Source: JAJFUV01 sp964561215
GTDB taxonomy: Bacteria; Acidobacteriota; Terriglobia; Bryobacterales; Bryobacteraceae
Length of the DNA stretch: 64,000 bases
Reading direction: 5' to 3'
NCBI GenBank assembly: GCA_964561215.1
Contig: CAZLOS010000014.1
Location: 4,102-68,101, forward strand
Part shown: positions 1-9,800 of the stretch, piece after piece
Layout: each line of letters begins with the position of its first letter
Numbering within the stretch: the first letter of the stretch is position 1
Program-made: the position numbers and the translations under genes
The notes under the pieces: generated by a model
What the model was told of the DNA's origin: nothing
Databases searched by the model: none
What the model saw: only the letters and a program-made list of their open reading frames with translations

Positions 1-2100
1 AGTGGGCGTCATGCCCTTGGACTGCCCCGCTTCCCCGCCCGTGGTCCGCGGGATGTCCCACAGATCCTCCTTGTTATAGAAGGACTCCGGATCCAGCATG
101 TGGAAGGTGCGGTAGATTTCGGCCTGTACACGGAACAGAGTTTCCGGATAGCGTGCGTGCACTCGCAAGTCGGCCGGCATCTCCGAGGCCGGCGCAAGCA
201 GCTTGGGGAACAGGCGCTGGTAGGCACGGATGATGGGGTCGCCGGGATCGAAGACGTAGAGCCGCGTGGTGCCGTCGTACGCGTCCACCGTGGCCTTCAC
301 GGAGTTGCGGATATAGTTGACCGAGCCTACGCCCTCGATGCCGACCGCGCGCGAGTAAGGATGCACGTCCGAGGTCGTGTACCCATCCGCCATCCACACC
401 ATGCGCCCGTTCGAAGTGAGCACCAGGTAAGGATCTCCGTCCCAGGTAACGAATCCGGCGAGTTCCGCCAGGCGCTCGCGGACCTTGCGATGAATGATCA
501 TGCGGCTCTCCGGCGTGAACATGCCGGTGAGCAGGATTTTCCAATCGTTCTCGGCCAGGGCAGCGGCGAGGCGGATGGGCAGGGAGGCTACGGGGAAGCC
601 GCCCGCGCCTTCGTACCGGTTGTGGACGTTCTCCGCGCCGGATGGATAGTTGAACTCAGGCTGTTTGGTGCGGACGAAAACGGGTTCGTGAAGCTGCTCG
701 CCGAAGTAGAGTTCCGGCCGTGTGAGTTTCAGGCTGGAAGTCTTCACCTCCGGCGGGGCATCCTGGATGAACAGCACTGGAAGGCCTTCGGGGGTGATGC
801 GATTGGCCTCGGCCACCACCGTACCGTAGCCGTGCGTGTAAACGAATTTCGAGTTTACCCAGCCGGCCTGCGCGCCGCCCACCTGGCGGATGTCGAGTTC
901 GCGCGGCGTGAGGAGCAACTGGCGGAGCTGGCCGTCGATCGAATAGCGATCCACGTCGCTATCCACAAAAACGTAATAGGGACGGATCGCCTGGATCTGC
1001 GTGACCGTGTCGTGGAAAGCCCGCCAATCCCAAAGACGCACGTTGTCGAGCAAGGCCTTGTGCCGCGTCGGATCGACTTTGGATTCGAGCTTGGCATCGA
1101 AGTCGGTCTCCTTGATCCGGCGGTCCAGACCGTATGCCGCCCGCGTGGCCGCGATGTGGCGTTGGACGTATTGCCGCTGCAGGGAGATCTCGTTCGGCTT
1201 CACATAGACGGCGTTGACCAACGGAGGCACGACGCCCCGCACAACCAGGGCCAGCACCATGGCCAGGGCGAGTTTCTTCCGCCCCACGGCCAAAAGAACC
1301 GCGGCGGCCACGGCGGCGGCCACGGCGAGCCACTGCAAAGGCAAGGTGATGTTCTGGCTCACGTAGTCCACGCCGACCAGGAAGCCGTGGTCGTCGTAGA
1401 GCATGGAATACCGGTCCAGGTAAAAGCGCACCGCCAGGGCCAGCAGAAAGACGGCGCCGACGCCGCGCAGGAAGACGCTGTCCAGCGCGCCGCCGAGGCC
1501 CAATTCCTGAAGATCGAAAGTCCCCTCCTTGGTCCATTCAGGGAACCGTTCGCGAAGCTGCCAGAAGCGCGAGACAAGGAAGTAGATCACCCCGCTGAGT
1601 AGAATCAAACCCAGCACGAAGCGCAGCAGTTGGGAATAGAACGGAAGTTCAAACAAGTAGAACGACAACGGGTGCGCGAAGACCGGATCGTGCCACGCGG
1701 TAGCTTCGGCGGGAAGGTTGCGCCCGCCGAAGAAACGGATGGCGGTCCAGGAGTCGATGGTCGCGACGCCGAGCAGGATGCCGAGCACGAGCAGAACTAC
1801 CGTGGAGAGCTTGGCGTACAAGGGAACGCGCCGCAGTCCCGTCCCGGCGGCCTTCAGCGCGCGGGCGTGAACCCACCAGAGAACGATAAAGGCCACCAAA
1901 GCGGCAACCAGCGCCGGAGCCATGCCGTACAGCAGCATGCTGAACCAGGTGGGGACCTGGCCCATCTCCTTCCACCAGCAATAATCGATGACGAAAGAAC
2001 CGATGGTGCGGGCGCCAAAAAAGATCGCCAGCAGAACGACGATCAGCAGGATCATCCCGCCTTGGCGCCGCGATGGGGCGCCGATCTCCGGATAGGGCAT
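1..2100 (-). CDS. UPF0182 family integral membrane protein (C-terminus off the window)
   Basis: Reading the minus strand from ATG at 2100 gives 700 codons without a stop, so the gene continues past base 1. The N-terminal third holds about seven hydrophobic helices separated by short basic loops. After it comes a long soluble, probably extracytoplasmic part containing 'GYGTVVAEANRITPEGLP' and 'PELYFGEQ', which I recognise as the pattern of the UPF0182/COG1615 family, whose members are usually around 900 residues. Biochemical function is unknown. An AAGGAG ribosome site lies 8 bases upstream, and the start is one base after the pyrC stop, so it is cotranscribed with the pyr genes. A role in pyrimidine metabolism is not implied by sequence. 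Confidence is high for the family, none for function. Confidence 0.88.
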   Translation of the reverse strand, partial: MPYPEIGAPSRRQGGMILLIVVLLAIFFGARTIGSFVIDYCWWKEMGQVPTWFSMLLYGMAPALVAALVAFIVLWWVHARALKAAGTGLRRVPLYAKLSTVVLLVLGILLGVATIDSWTAIRFFGGRNLPAEATAWHDPVFAHPLSFYLFELPFYSQLLRFVLGLILLSGVIYFLVSRFWQLRERFPEWTKEGTFDLQELGLGGALDSVFLRGVGAVFLLALAVRFYLDRYSMLYDDHGFLVGVDYVSQNITLPLQWLAVAAAVAAAVLLAVGRKKLALAMVLALVVRGVVPPLVNAVYVKPNEISLQRQYVQRHIAATRAAYGLDRRIKETDFDAKLESKVDPTRHKALLDNVRLWDWRAFHDTVTQIQAIRPYYVFVDSDVDRYSIDGQLRQLLLTPRELDIRQVGGAQAGWVNSKFVYTHGYGTVVAEANRITPEGLPVLFIQDAPPEVKTSSLKLTRPELYFGEQLHEPVFVRTKQPEFNYPSGAENVHNRYEGAGGFPVASLPIRLAAALAENDWKILLTGMFTPESRMIIHRKVRERLAELAGFVTWDGDPYLVLTSNGRMVWMADGYTTSDVHPYSRAVGIEGVGSVNYIRNSVKATVDAYDGTTRLYVFDPGDPIIRAYQRLFPKLLAPASEMPADLRVHARYPETLFRVQAEIYRTFHMLDPESFYNKEDLWDIPRTTGGEAGQSKGMTPT

Positions 2101-2101
2101 G

Positions 2102-3397
2102 TCAAGACTCCTTGTCGCGCGACCAGACGAACTTCCCGTTTACCATGGTGGCGACAGGCGCGCCCCGGAAGGTGCGTCCGTCGAAAGGCGTGTTGCGGCT
2201 CTTCGAAAAAGAACGGTTCACGTCGTAGGTCCAAACCAGCTCTGGGTCGAACATCGCGATGTCCGCCACGGCACCCGGCACGAGCGTTCCGCGATCCAGC
2301 TTGAGGACGCGCGCGGGTCCCAGCGACATCAACTCCATCAGGCGCATGAGCGGCATCTTGCCGGAATGCACAAGAACTTCCAGGGCCACCGCCAGTGCCG
2401 TCTCGAGTCCAATGATGCCGAACGGACACCGCTCGAATTCCTGCATCTTCTCGCTGCCGGCGTGCGGCGCGTGATCGGTGGCGATGGCGTCGATGGCGCC
2501 GGAGACCAGGCCCTCAACCACGCCCGCAACATCGTCGGCCGTGCGCAGCGGCGGCTTCATCTTGAAGTTGCTGTCGTAAGGCGGCATGGCTGCGTCACAG
2601 AGCGCCAGATGATGGGGAGTGGCCTCGGCGGTCACGCGGACACCACGCGCCTTGGCCTCCGCCACCATCCGCACGCTGCGCCGCGTGGAAACGTGCGCCG
2701 CGTGGAAATGCGCGCCGGTGGCTTCGGCCAGCAGAATATCCCGCGCCACCATAATGTCTTCCGAACAGCCCGGAATGCCGCGCAGGCCGCACCGCACGCT
2801 CTCGAATCCCTCGTGCATGTCGCCGCCGGCGCTCAGGTTCGCGTCTTCGCAGTGGTCTATGACCACCAGGCCGAGCTCACGGGCGAACTCCATGGCGCGG
2901 CGCATCACGCGGCTGTTCATCACCGGCCGGCCATCGTCGGAGATGGCCACGATTCCGGCGCTCTTCATCGATCCGTAGCCGGGCAGGTCCTCTCCGGCGC
3001 TGCCTTTGGTAATGGCGCCGATCGGCAGTACGTTCACGACGGCGAAGCGCCGGGCGCGGTCGACGATATAGCTGGTGACGGTGGCGCTGTCGTTCACCGG
3101 CTCGCTGTTCGGCATGGCGCAGATGGTGGTGAAACCGCCGGCCGCCGCCGCGCGCGAACCCGTTTCGATGGTTTCCACATGCGCAAACCCCGGCTCACGC
3201 AGGTGCACGTGCATGTCGATGAAGCCCGGAGCGACCACCAGGCCACTCGCGTCGAAAACTTCCGAACCGCTCTCGCCGAGATTCCGTCCCACAGCGGCGA
3301 TGCGCCCATTGTCCACCAGAACGTCCGCAATCCCGTCGCGCGAGGATGCCGGATCGACGACCCTTCCGTTCTTGAGAAGCGTTCTAGCCATGGTCAA
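2102..3397 (-). CDS. pyrC: Dihydroorotase, class I
   Basis: Cyclises N-carbamoyl-aspartate to dihydroorotate in cytosolic pyrimidine biosynthesis. The protein has 431 residues, the normal length for the bacterial class I zinc enzyme. The metal-binding motif 'DMHVHLREPG' is near residue 61, and 'ATDHAPH' near 300 supplies the catalytic Asp/His region. I choose TTG at 3397 because its first bases overlap the pyrB stop as TTGA and an AAAGGA ribosome site sits 7 bases upstream. The ATG at 3391 is the alternative and would shorten the protein by only two residues. It lies between pyrB and the UPF0182 gene in one operon. PyrB and class I PyrC often associate physically in other bacteria. Confidence 0.97.
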   Translation of the reverse strand: MTMARTLLKNGRVVDPASSRDGIADVLVDNGRIAAVGRNLGESGSEVFDASGLVVAPGFIDMHVHLREPGFAHVETIETGSRAAAAGGFTTICAMPNSEPVNDSATVTSYIVDRARRFAVVNVLPIGAITKGSAGEDLPGYGSMKSAGIVAISDDGRPVMNSRVMRRAMEFARELGLVVIDHCEDANLSAGGDMHEGFESVRCGLRGIPGCSEDIMVARDILLAEATGAHFHAAHVSTRRSVRMVAEAKARGVRVTAEATPHHLALCDAAMPPYDSNFKMKPPLRTADDVAGVVEGLVSGAIDAIATDHAPHAGSEKMQEFERCPFGIIGLETALAVALEVLVHSGKMPLMRLMELMSLGPARVLKLDRGTLVPGAVADIAMFDPELVWTYDVNRSFSKSRNTPFDGRTFRGAPVATMVNGKFVWSRDKES

Positions 3398-4302
3398 CCC
3401 AATATCCTTTCCAGCACCGCCATGCGAACCGCCACGCCATTCTCAACCTGGTTGAGAATTACGGAGCGCTGCGAGTCGGCCACCTCGCTCGCGATCTCGC
3501 GGCCCCGGTTGATGGGCCCCGGATGCATGACGATCGCTTCCGGCCGCGCGAGCGACAGGTGCTCCAACTGCAACCCGTAATAGCGGAAATACTCGCTGGC
3601 CGGAAATGCCGCTTCATGCTGTCTTTCCAGTTGCACGCGCAACATCATGATGACGTCGGCGCCGGTGATGGCCTCGCGGATATCGCACGTAAGACTCACG
3701 CCGGGCGCGACACGCGCCAGTTCCGGAGGCAGCAGCGAGGGCGGGCCGCACAGAACGATATCCACGCCAAACTTCGAAAGCAGGTATACGTTCGACCGGG
3801 CCACGCGGCTGTGCGCGATGTCGCCGATAATAGCGATGCGCATGCCTTCCAACGTGGGGCGGCGGTCCAGGATCGTGCGCGCATCGAGCAGCGCCTGGGT
3901 AGGGTGCTCGTGCGTGCCGTCGCCGGCGTTGATGATGGGCGTCGGCAGATAGCGCGCCAGAAAATGCGGAGCGCCGGAGGCCGCGTGCCTCATCACGATT
4001 GCGTCGGGCCGCATGGCGGCCAGGGTGTTCAAGGTATCCACCAGCGATTCGCCCTTGGAGACGCTCGATCCGGCCGCGGTGATCGAAACCGCGTCCGCGC
4101 CCAGGCGCTTGGCGGCAATCTCGAAGCTGGTGCGCGTGCGCGTGGACGCCTCGTAAAACAGGTTGACGATCATCTTGCCGCGCAGGGTTTCCATGCGCTT
4201 GATGGGGGTGCCCTGCAATGCCTGGAAATCCTTGGCGCGGGTAAGAATGGATTCGATCTCCGCCCGGTCGAGGCGTTCGATACCAAGAAGACCTTTGGGC
4301 AT
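3394..4302 (-). CDS. pyrB: Aspartate carbamoyltransferase catalytic chain
   Basis: Condenses carbamoyl phosphate with aspartate, the committed step of pyrimidine synthesis. The protein has 302 residues, typical for the catalytic subunit. The carbamoyl-phosphate loop 'STRTRTSFE' is at residues 53-61, 'MRHAASGAPHF' supplies the next phosphate ligand, and 'MHPGPINRG' near the C-terminus binds aspartate. No pyrI regulatory chain is present, matching the pattern in which PyrB works alone or with PyrC. The start is three bases after the pyrR stop, so translation is probably coupled. The stop overlaps the start of pyrC as TTGA. Confidence 0.98.
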   Translation of the reverse strand: MPKGLLGIERLDRAEIESILTRAKDFQALQGTPIKRMETLRGKMIVNLFYEASTRTRTSFEIAAKRLGADAVSITAAGSSVSKGESLVDTLNTLAAMRPDAIVMRHAASGAPHFLARYLPTPIINAGDGTHEHPTQALLDARTILDRRPTLEGMRIAIIGDIAHSRVARSNVYLLSKFGVDIVLCGPPSLLPPELARVAPGVSLTCDIREAITGADVIMMLRVQLERQHEAAFPASEYFRYYGLQLEHLSLARPEAIVMHPGPINRGREIASEVADSQRSVILNQVENGVAVRMAVLERILG

Positions 4303-4305
4303 GTG

Positions 4306-4860
4306 CTACTCCGCGACTTTTTCGACCAGCAGGACTTTTTCCGTCTGGTCGATCTCCTGGAACTTCACTTCGATGATCTCGTTGGACGATGTTTGTACCA
4401 TGCGGCCGACATAACGGGCCTCGATGGGCAGTTCGCGGTGGCCGCGGTCGATCAGCGCGAGCAACTGGACCCGCGAGGGCCGCCCTTGATCGAACAGCGC
4501 GTCCAGAGCCGCACGCACCGTTCGCCCCGTGTACAGCACGTCGTCCGTCAGCACGATGTCCTTGCCGGTGATCGGGAAGCCGATTGTCGCCTCGTTCACA
4601 ACGGGCGCCGGGCCCACTGTCGACAGGTCGTCGCGATAGAGCTTGATGTCGAGGGTACCGACGGGAATCTTGCGGTTCTCCAGGGATTCGATCTTGCGCG
4701 CCAGCCTCTCGGCAAGCGGAACGCCGCGGCGGCGAATACCGACGAAAGCCAGTTTATCGAGGTCGGCGCTCTTCTCGAGCACCTCGTGCGCGAGACGGAC
4801 CAGGGTGCGATCCATCTCCGAAGCGCTCATCAGTTGACATTTCACACGTGTAGCAGACAT
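4306..4860 (-). CDS. pyrR: Bifunctional pyr operon regulator / uracil phosphoribosyltransferase
   Basis: PyrR family proteins bind pyr mRNA in a UMP-dependent way to control attenuation, and many also make UMP from uracil and PRPP. The PRPP-binding loop 'VLTDDVLYTGRTVRAAL' is clear, as are 'RLAHEVLEK' and 'GIRRRGVPLAERLA' in the N-terminal half. ATG 4860 (184 residues) is preferred because CGGAG lies 9 bases upstream. A GTG at 4881 and an ATG at 4830 are alternatives. A possible -10 (GATAAC, bases 4889-4884) would put the transcript start only about 17 bases before the ATG, leaving no room for a Bacillus-type attenuator in front of pyrR. First gene of pyrR-pyrB-pyrC-UPF0182. Confidence 0.95.
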   Translation of the reverse strand: MSATRVKCQLMSASEMDRTLVRLAHEVLEKSADLDKLAFVGIRRRGVPLAERLARKIESLENRKIPVGTLDIKLYRDDLSTVGPAPVVNEATIGFPITGKDIVLTDDVLYTGRTVRAALDALFDQGRPSRVQLLALIDRGHRELPIEARYVGRMVQTSSNEIIEVKFQEIDQTEKVLLVEKVAE

Positions 4861-4943
4861 GCAAGGCGTCTCCGAAGGCACAGGTTATCACATCGGCCCC
4901 TGCCCCAGTTTTTGCGATTTTCGGCCGCCGGGCCGGCATGCGC

Positions 4944-4949
4944 GATAAT
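4944..4949 (+). promoter_or_regulatory. -10-like element GATAAT for the lipoprotein gene
   Basis: GATAAT ends nine bases before a GTG (4959-4961). This is the same spacing seen upstream of several other genes here. It implies transcription starts close to 4956-4958, upstream of the sequence encoding a lipoprotein signal peptide. No convincing -35 is visible. Confidence 0.4.
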
Positions 4950-4972
4950 TACAGAGAAGTGAGGGTTTCGCG

Positions 4973-5587
4973 ATTATAAGGCAATCTCTTCGATCGGCCG
5001 CGCTAGCGGCGTTACTGGCCTGTTCAGCTTGGCCGGACGAGCCGCAAAACCACGTGGCCGCGCAACCATATCAGCCGCTCAGCGCCAGCGAGCGGTGGCG
5101 TCACTATGGGAAGGATCTCTTCTGGAATCCGATGGCGGGATTCGGTATCACAACCGGCGCTGCCATCGCACAGTGGCGCGACGACCCGACCGAATGGGGA
5201 CAGGGCGGAGAGGGATTCGGCAGGCGCCTGGCCCATCGTGCGGGACGGCTGACGGTGCAGGAGACCTGCGAGGCCGCCGGGGCGGCGCTGCTACGCCACG
5301 ACGTGCGCTACATCCCGAGCCGGGACACCCGTTTCTGGCCCCGCGTCACCCACGCGATGGCGGCTAATTTCGTGACGCTGGACGAGCATGGGAACCGTGT
5401 CTTCCACGCGGCGCGCATGGGAGGCATCGTAGCGGGAGTGCTGGTGAGCCGGCAGTGGATGCCGGACCGTTACAGCAGCGCCTATCGCATTACCCGAGGC
5501 ATCGGCATCCAACTCGGCATCAGCACCGCATTCAGTGTGCTGCGCGAATTCACGCCGGACCTGAAGCGGGCACTTCACCGTAGATAG
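4973..5587 (+). CDS. Probable lipoprotein of unknown function; start codon abnormal
   Basis: The obvious ORF begins at GTG 5054. However, the same frame is open further upstream and encodes a basic stretch, a hydrophobic run and a lipobox (AALLAC), i.e. a type II signal peptide ending at a Cys encoded at 5021-5023. No ATG, GTG or TTG exists in that frame. Either ATT 4973 is used (GAGGG lies 7 bases upstream), or a one-base deletion has separated it from GTG 4959. The mature protein (about 190 residues) has 'WGQGGEGFGRRLAHRAGR' and a 'VLREFTPDL' C-terminus, resembling secreted hypothetical proteins I associate with Acidobacteriota. Function is unknown. It is divergent from pyrR and convergent with the oxidoreductase six bases beyond its stop. 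Confidence 0.7.
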   Translation: MIRQSLRSAALAALLACSAWPDEPQNHVAAQPYQPLSASERWRHYGKDLFWNPMAGFGITTGAAIAQWRDDPTEWGQGGEGFGRRLAHRAGRLTVQETCEAAGAALLRHDVRYIPSRDTRFWPRVTHAMAANFVTLDEHGNRVFHAARMGGIVAGVLVSRQWMPDRYSSAYRITRGIGIQLGISTAFSVLREFTPDLKRALHRR

Positions 5588-5593
5588 CAGCCC

Positions 5594-6802
5594 CTAAGCC
5601 GGAGGCTTCCCGTAATCGCGGATCTTCATCGGCTCGCCACCCTTCAAGGCCGATTGATGCGCCACAATGCCCGGCACCGTATATGCAACGGCTTCCCACA
5701 CGTTCACCGACGGGTGACGGTCCTCGGCGATGGCGTCGATGAATTCCTTGGTGATGAAAACGTGCGATCCGCCGTGGCCGCTCTTCACCCGCATGGATTC
5801 CGGCAACCGCTCCCAATGGTCCGGCTGCGCGAACTTCTCCTGATGCACATCGCCTTCCGGGTATCCGTTCGCATCGATGACTGTCTTGCCGTCCTTGCTG
5901 ATGCCGACCACCGTGTTCGGCGAACCCTCCGGCCGCGCCATGATGTACGACATGCGGTCGCCGTAAAAAGCGCCCCGCTCCGTGCCGCCGGCAGCCACGT
6001 GCCAGAAAACGGATATGCGGCTCGAATGTCCCCCGGAGGTCTTGAAGAATCCTGTGGTGTTCCAGAACGGATTCTTGTACTGGTTCGTCTGCAGCACCTC
6101 GTGGTTGTCGCCCCAGCCGACCGCCTGCACTTCGACCAACCGCTCACCGGTGACCGGCACGACCATTCCGACGCAGTGCGTGGGATAGTGCATGGGCGGC
6201 AGGCCGTGGCGCCATGTGGGAAAGCCGCGGTCGTCGAAGAAGAGGGGTAACAGACCTTCGTGGTGGTACTCGGCCTCGCTGTAAAAGATAGTGCCGAACT
6301 TGCCCGCGCGCGCCCACTCCATACACGTCATCACTTCGGGCCGGTAGTAGCTGGTCTCCGCCATCATGTAACGGAGGCCGCTGCGCTTGACGGCGTCGAT
6401 CAGCCGTTCGCACTCCTCGACGGACATGCCCGCCGGCACGGCGCTGACCACATGCTTGCCCGCCTTGAATGCTTCCAGAGCCATCCAGACGTGCAACGGC
6501 GCAGGCGTGAACACTCCCACCGCGTCAAGCTCCGGGTGCTTCAGCATGTCGCGATAGTTCTTGAACGTGTTTCCGCAGCGATACACGGTGGAGAGCTTCT
6601 CCAGCCGGTCCGGTCGTATGTCGCACACCGCGGTGACCTTCGCGTTGGGATGCAAGTGCCACTGGAACGACGAGCCGAAGCCGCCCCCGACGATGCCAAT
6701 GCGCACCGGTTTTCCAGTGGACGCCTTCGCTGTACCCTCTAACGCTCCCGCGCCAAATGCCGCGCCCGCACTCATCAAAAGACTGCGTCTACTGACCGCC
6801 AT
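5594..6802 (-). CDS. Tat-exported Gfo/Idh/MocA family oxidoreductase
   Basis: The family uses NAD(P) to oxidise or rearrange sugars, inositols and related cyclitols. The N-terminus carries a twin-arginine signal (SRRSLLMSAGAAFGAGAL) with cleavage near residue 28. The Rossmann motif GIVGGGFGSSF follows at about residues 35-45, and 'VSAVPAGMSVEE' holds the position where the catalytic EKP-type motif usually lies; here the Lys is absent. There are 402 residues, normal for the exported subfamily. A GGAGG ribosome site is 6 bases from ATG 6802, preceded by a hairpin (6822-6844). The substrate cannot be told from sequence. The missing Lys suggests altered chemistry, possibly of the GH109/redox-assisted type, but this is inference. 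Confidence 0.9.
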   Translation of the reverse strand: MAVSRRSLLMSAGAAFGAGALEGTAKASTGKPVRIGIVGGGFGSSFQWHLHPNAKVTAVCDIRPDRLEKLSTVYRCGNTFKNYRDMLKHPELDAVGVFTPAPLHVWMALEAFKAGKHVVSAVPAGMSVEECERLIDAVKRSGLRYMMAETSYYRPEVMTCMEWARAGKFGTIFYSEAEYHHEGLLPLFFDDRGFPTWRHGLPPMHYPTHCVGMVVPVTGERLVEVQAVGWGDNHEVLQTNQYKNPFWNTTGFFKTSGGHSSRISVFWHVAAGGTERGAFYGDRMSYIMARPEGSPNTVVGISKDGKTVIDANGYPEGDVHQEKFAQPDHWERLPESMRVKSGHGGSHVFITKEFIDAIAEDRHPSVNVWEAVAYTVPGIVAHQSALKGGEPMKIRDYGKPPA

Positions 6803-6821
6803 CGCTTGCCTCCAGCCGAAT

Positions 6822-6844
6822 CTCCGCGCATCAAGGGCGCGGAG
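6822..6844 (-). promoter_or_regulatory. Hairpin between the vWA gene and the oxidoreductase
   Basis: CTCCGCG (6822-6828) pairs with CGCGGAG (6838-6844) around a nine-base loop. It sits just upstream of the GGAGG ribosome site of the 5594-6802 gene, and 30 bases below the stop of the vWA gene on the same strand. It could be a weak terminator of the upstream gene or a leader structure. There is no U-tract. Confidence 0.4.
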
Positions 6845-6877
6845 ATAATCATCTTACCTTTCCACTCAGAGGAACGG

Positions 6878-9800
6878 TCAGGCCGTTGGCGAGACCGGCG
6901 ATGCGCGCAACTTCCGCAGGGCGAGTTCGCCGAGGTTGCACAGGGCCGCCAGCGCCAGCAGTGCGGGCCACAGCCGCAGCAACGCCGGCTTGGCGCGCCC
7001 GGCCGGATCGAACACCTGCCGCGGCTCCGGGTTGAAGCGCCCGCCGGTGAAGCGGGCCAGATTCTCGAGCAGTCCGGGATTGGAACCGTACTCGCTCATC
7101 TCCTTTTCCTGCCGCAAAACGCCGACTTCGGGAAACGCGCGCGACTCTTCGAGCGGGCGCACCCGGAATAAGCCCTGCCGCTTGCCGATGGGCACCCGGC
7201 CTCGATAGGCGCCTTGCGCCAGTTTGGCGATGGGCACGGGCTGCATGAAACCGTTCGGCCCCGAGACAAAAATGTCCGGCACCTTCGCGGGCTCTTCCGC
7301 ATAGCGGCTCAACCGGTAATCGACCACGAGTTCTTCGCTGGCGCTATCGAAGCTCGCCGAAGCTTCCCCGGCTTGCGCGTGCGGCAGCAGGTCGCGCGCC
7401 ATGTTGGACCAGAACTTGTCGAAGCCGCTCCAGCCCACCCATCTGGCCGCCCACCGGCTCTTGGCGTCCGAAGTGAAGACCGCCACGCGCCCCAAACCAT
7501 ACTGCCAGCGCACCAGTAGCGGGTCCTTGCGATCCACGCTCAAAACCGTCTCCGCGGTGGGTTTACTCTGGAAGCGGACATAGCCGAGGAGTTCCGGAGC
7601 TTGATCTATGTTCACTCCTTCCAGGATTTCGGTCTTGCCGGCCACAACCGGGCGAAACAGCTTTTCCACTACCGTGGAGCCGGAGTGTTCCAGAACGTCG
7701 CGCAGCAGAATCTGTTCGAGCCCCGCCGGATCGCTCATGAAGTACGACTTCCCCTTGGCCGTCACGGCCACCTTTTCGAGGTAAGAGCGATTGACGTCCT
7801 GGCCCAAGCCGACCGTGGAGATAGTGATGCGGTGGGCCTCGGCGTCGCGGGCCAGGTTCATGCTATCGCCTTCCTCGGAGATGCCGTCGGTGAGCAGCAC
7901 GACGTGCTTGAAGGTAGCCTTCACCGGAAGCGCCCGGCGGTAGGCTTCCGCCAGGGCCGGCGCGATCTGCGTGCCACCGTCGGGCGTGATACCGGAGATC
8001 AGGCGCACGATCAGCGACCGGTCCTCGGCCCGGCGGATGGGAACGGCCCACTGGAACGAGTTGTCGAAGATGAGCACGCCCACCGAATCGATGGGCCGCA
8101 GGTTCTGGACAACGCCAATGGCGGCCAACCGCGCCAGTTCAATCTTCTTGCCCTCCATGGAACTGGACTTGTCGATGATCAGAATTACGCAAGTGCCTTC
8201 GGGCGAGCGCGGCGGCGCTACCTTGGCCGGCAATAGGCGATCGAGCGCGTCTTCCTCGCCTTTCTTCTCGATGTAAACATTGCGTTCGCCGCCGATCACC
8301 AGCACCCCGCCACCCTGCCTGACGTATTCCTCCAGGCGCTTCTTTTCAGCGGGCGAAAGGGATTCAAGATCCCAATTGTTGAACGCCAAAAGCTCGTAGC
8401 TCTCCCACTTCTCGCGCTTCCAATCGTTCGAGCGCACCACCTTAAAGCGGCCGGCTTCGAACGTTTTCAGCAGGTGCGCCTCGGTGCCTGCGGGATCGTC
8501 CGAAATCCAAAGGATACGAGGGCGTCGAAGATTAACGGCTTGGGCGAAGCGCACTTCCCCCAAGCCCTCGGCACGGATCGCGCCCGACAGATCCACGGCT
8601 CCATCGGAGGCGACCACCGAGTGCGCGCGGATTTCATTCACGCCCGCATCCAGCTTCGCCGGGACCGCACCCAGGACTTTGCCGTCAGCCGCCATCTCGA
8701 CCACGGCGGAAGCAGCTCGCGGAGATATGACCTTCAGGTCCACCGGAAACCGCTCTCCGCTGAAAACCGTCCCGGGGACGCTCGCCAATTCCAGACGCAG
8801 GTCCGGCTTGGGGCGCCCAGAGAGCGCAAACGTGTCGATGGGGATTCCGAGTTGCCCGGCCTGCCAGGCGGCGCGCGCCGCGCTGCCCCGGTTTTCCAAG
8901 CCGTCGGAAATCAGCACGATGCGCGGCACCATGTCCGAAGGCAGGCGGGTGGCGGCTTCCCGGACGGCTGCTTCGATGTCTGTGGCACGCCCCTCCTCGC
9001 CGAGGGTTGGACGGAAGTTCCAGCGCGGGTTGTGTTCGCCCGGCAAGGCTTCGCGTGTGGCGCCGGCAAAGGATGTGACGCGCATCCGGTTACGTCCGCG
9101 AGCGCCATCCATGCGGTTGGCAAAATCCGAAGCGCGTTTCAGGTCATCCGGAGCTACGCTCGAAGACGTGTCCACCAGGGCCGCCACCGCCACCTTGGTC
9201 TCGTACACCGTCATGGCCGGGGCGAACAGCGCCGCCAGTACGGCGACGGCCATGGCCGCCTTCAGCACAACTGCCGCGCGCGCGGCCAGAGTCGACGGCC
9301 AGTGCCACCAGGCAGAGCGGCGCACGCCATAGCGCCGCCATTCGCAGACCAGAACCGCCGCGCCCGCCACCGCGAGCCAGCGCCACAAATCGCGCGGCTG
9401 CGGCAGGCCAGACCCCCGCGAGGGCACGCCGTAGCTGGTCTTCGGCGGCGCTTCCCAACGCGTGGCGCCTAGTTCGGGAAGCGTGAGCGAATAGGCGAGT
9501 TCGCGACCTCCGGCGAGCACCCGCACGTTTCCGGGCGCGCCCGCGAAGAAGCGGAGCCGGTTGCCGTCAATGCTGTACGGTAGATCGCCGAGCGTGTCCG
9601 AAACCACACGCACCGGTCCGGCGGCCGCTTCCGGCGCGAGGGTCGTTTCCACCGAACCGGCGCTCGCCCCGGCCAGCTCCCATCGGCGGAACGTCTCCGG
9701 CGAGAGCCAGCGCAAGATGTTGGCGAAGACCAGCGGCGTGGTCAGTTCGTAGCGCTGCGGACCCGCGAGCGGGTGAAATCCGAACACGATACTGCGTGGC

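Noticed and set aside
100..1602. 500-codon plus-strand frame opposite the UPF0182 gene
   Set aside because: His/Arg/Gly-rich translation with no domain, no ribosome site; it is the antisense shadow of a strongly recognisable membrane protein in a GC-rich genome.
2099..4962. Long plus-strand frames opposite pyrC, pyrB and pyrR
   Set aside because: The minus-strand genes carry all catalytic motifs; the plus frames have shadow composition.
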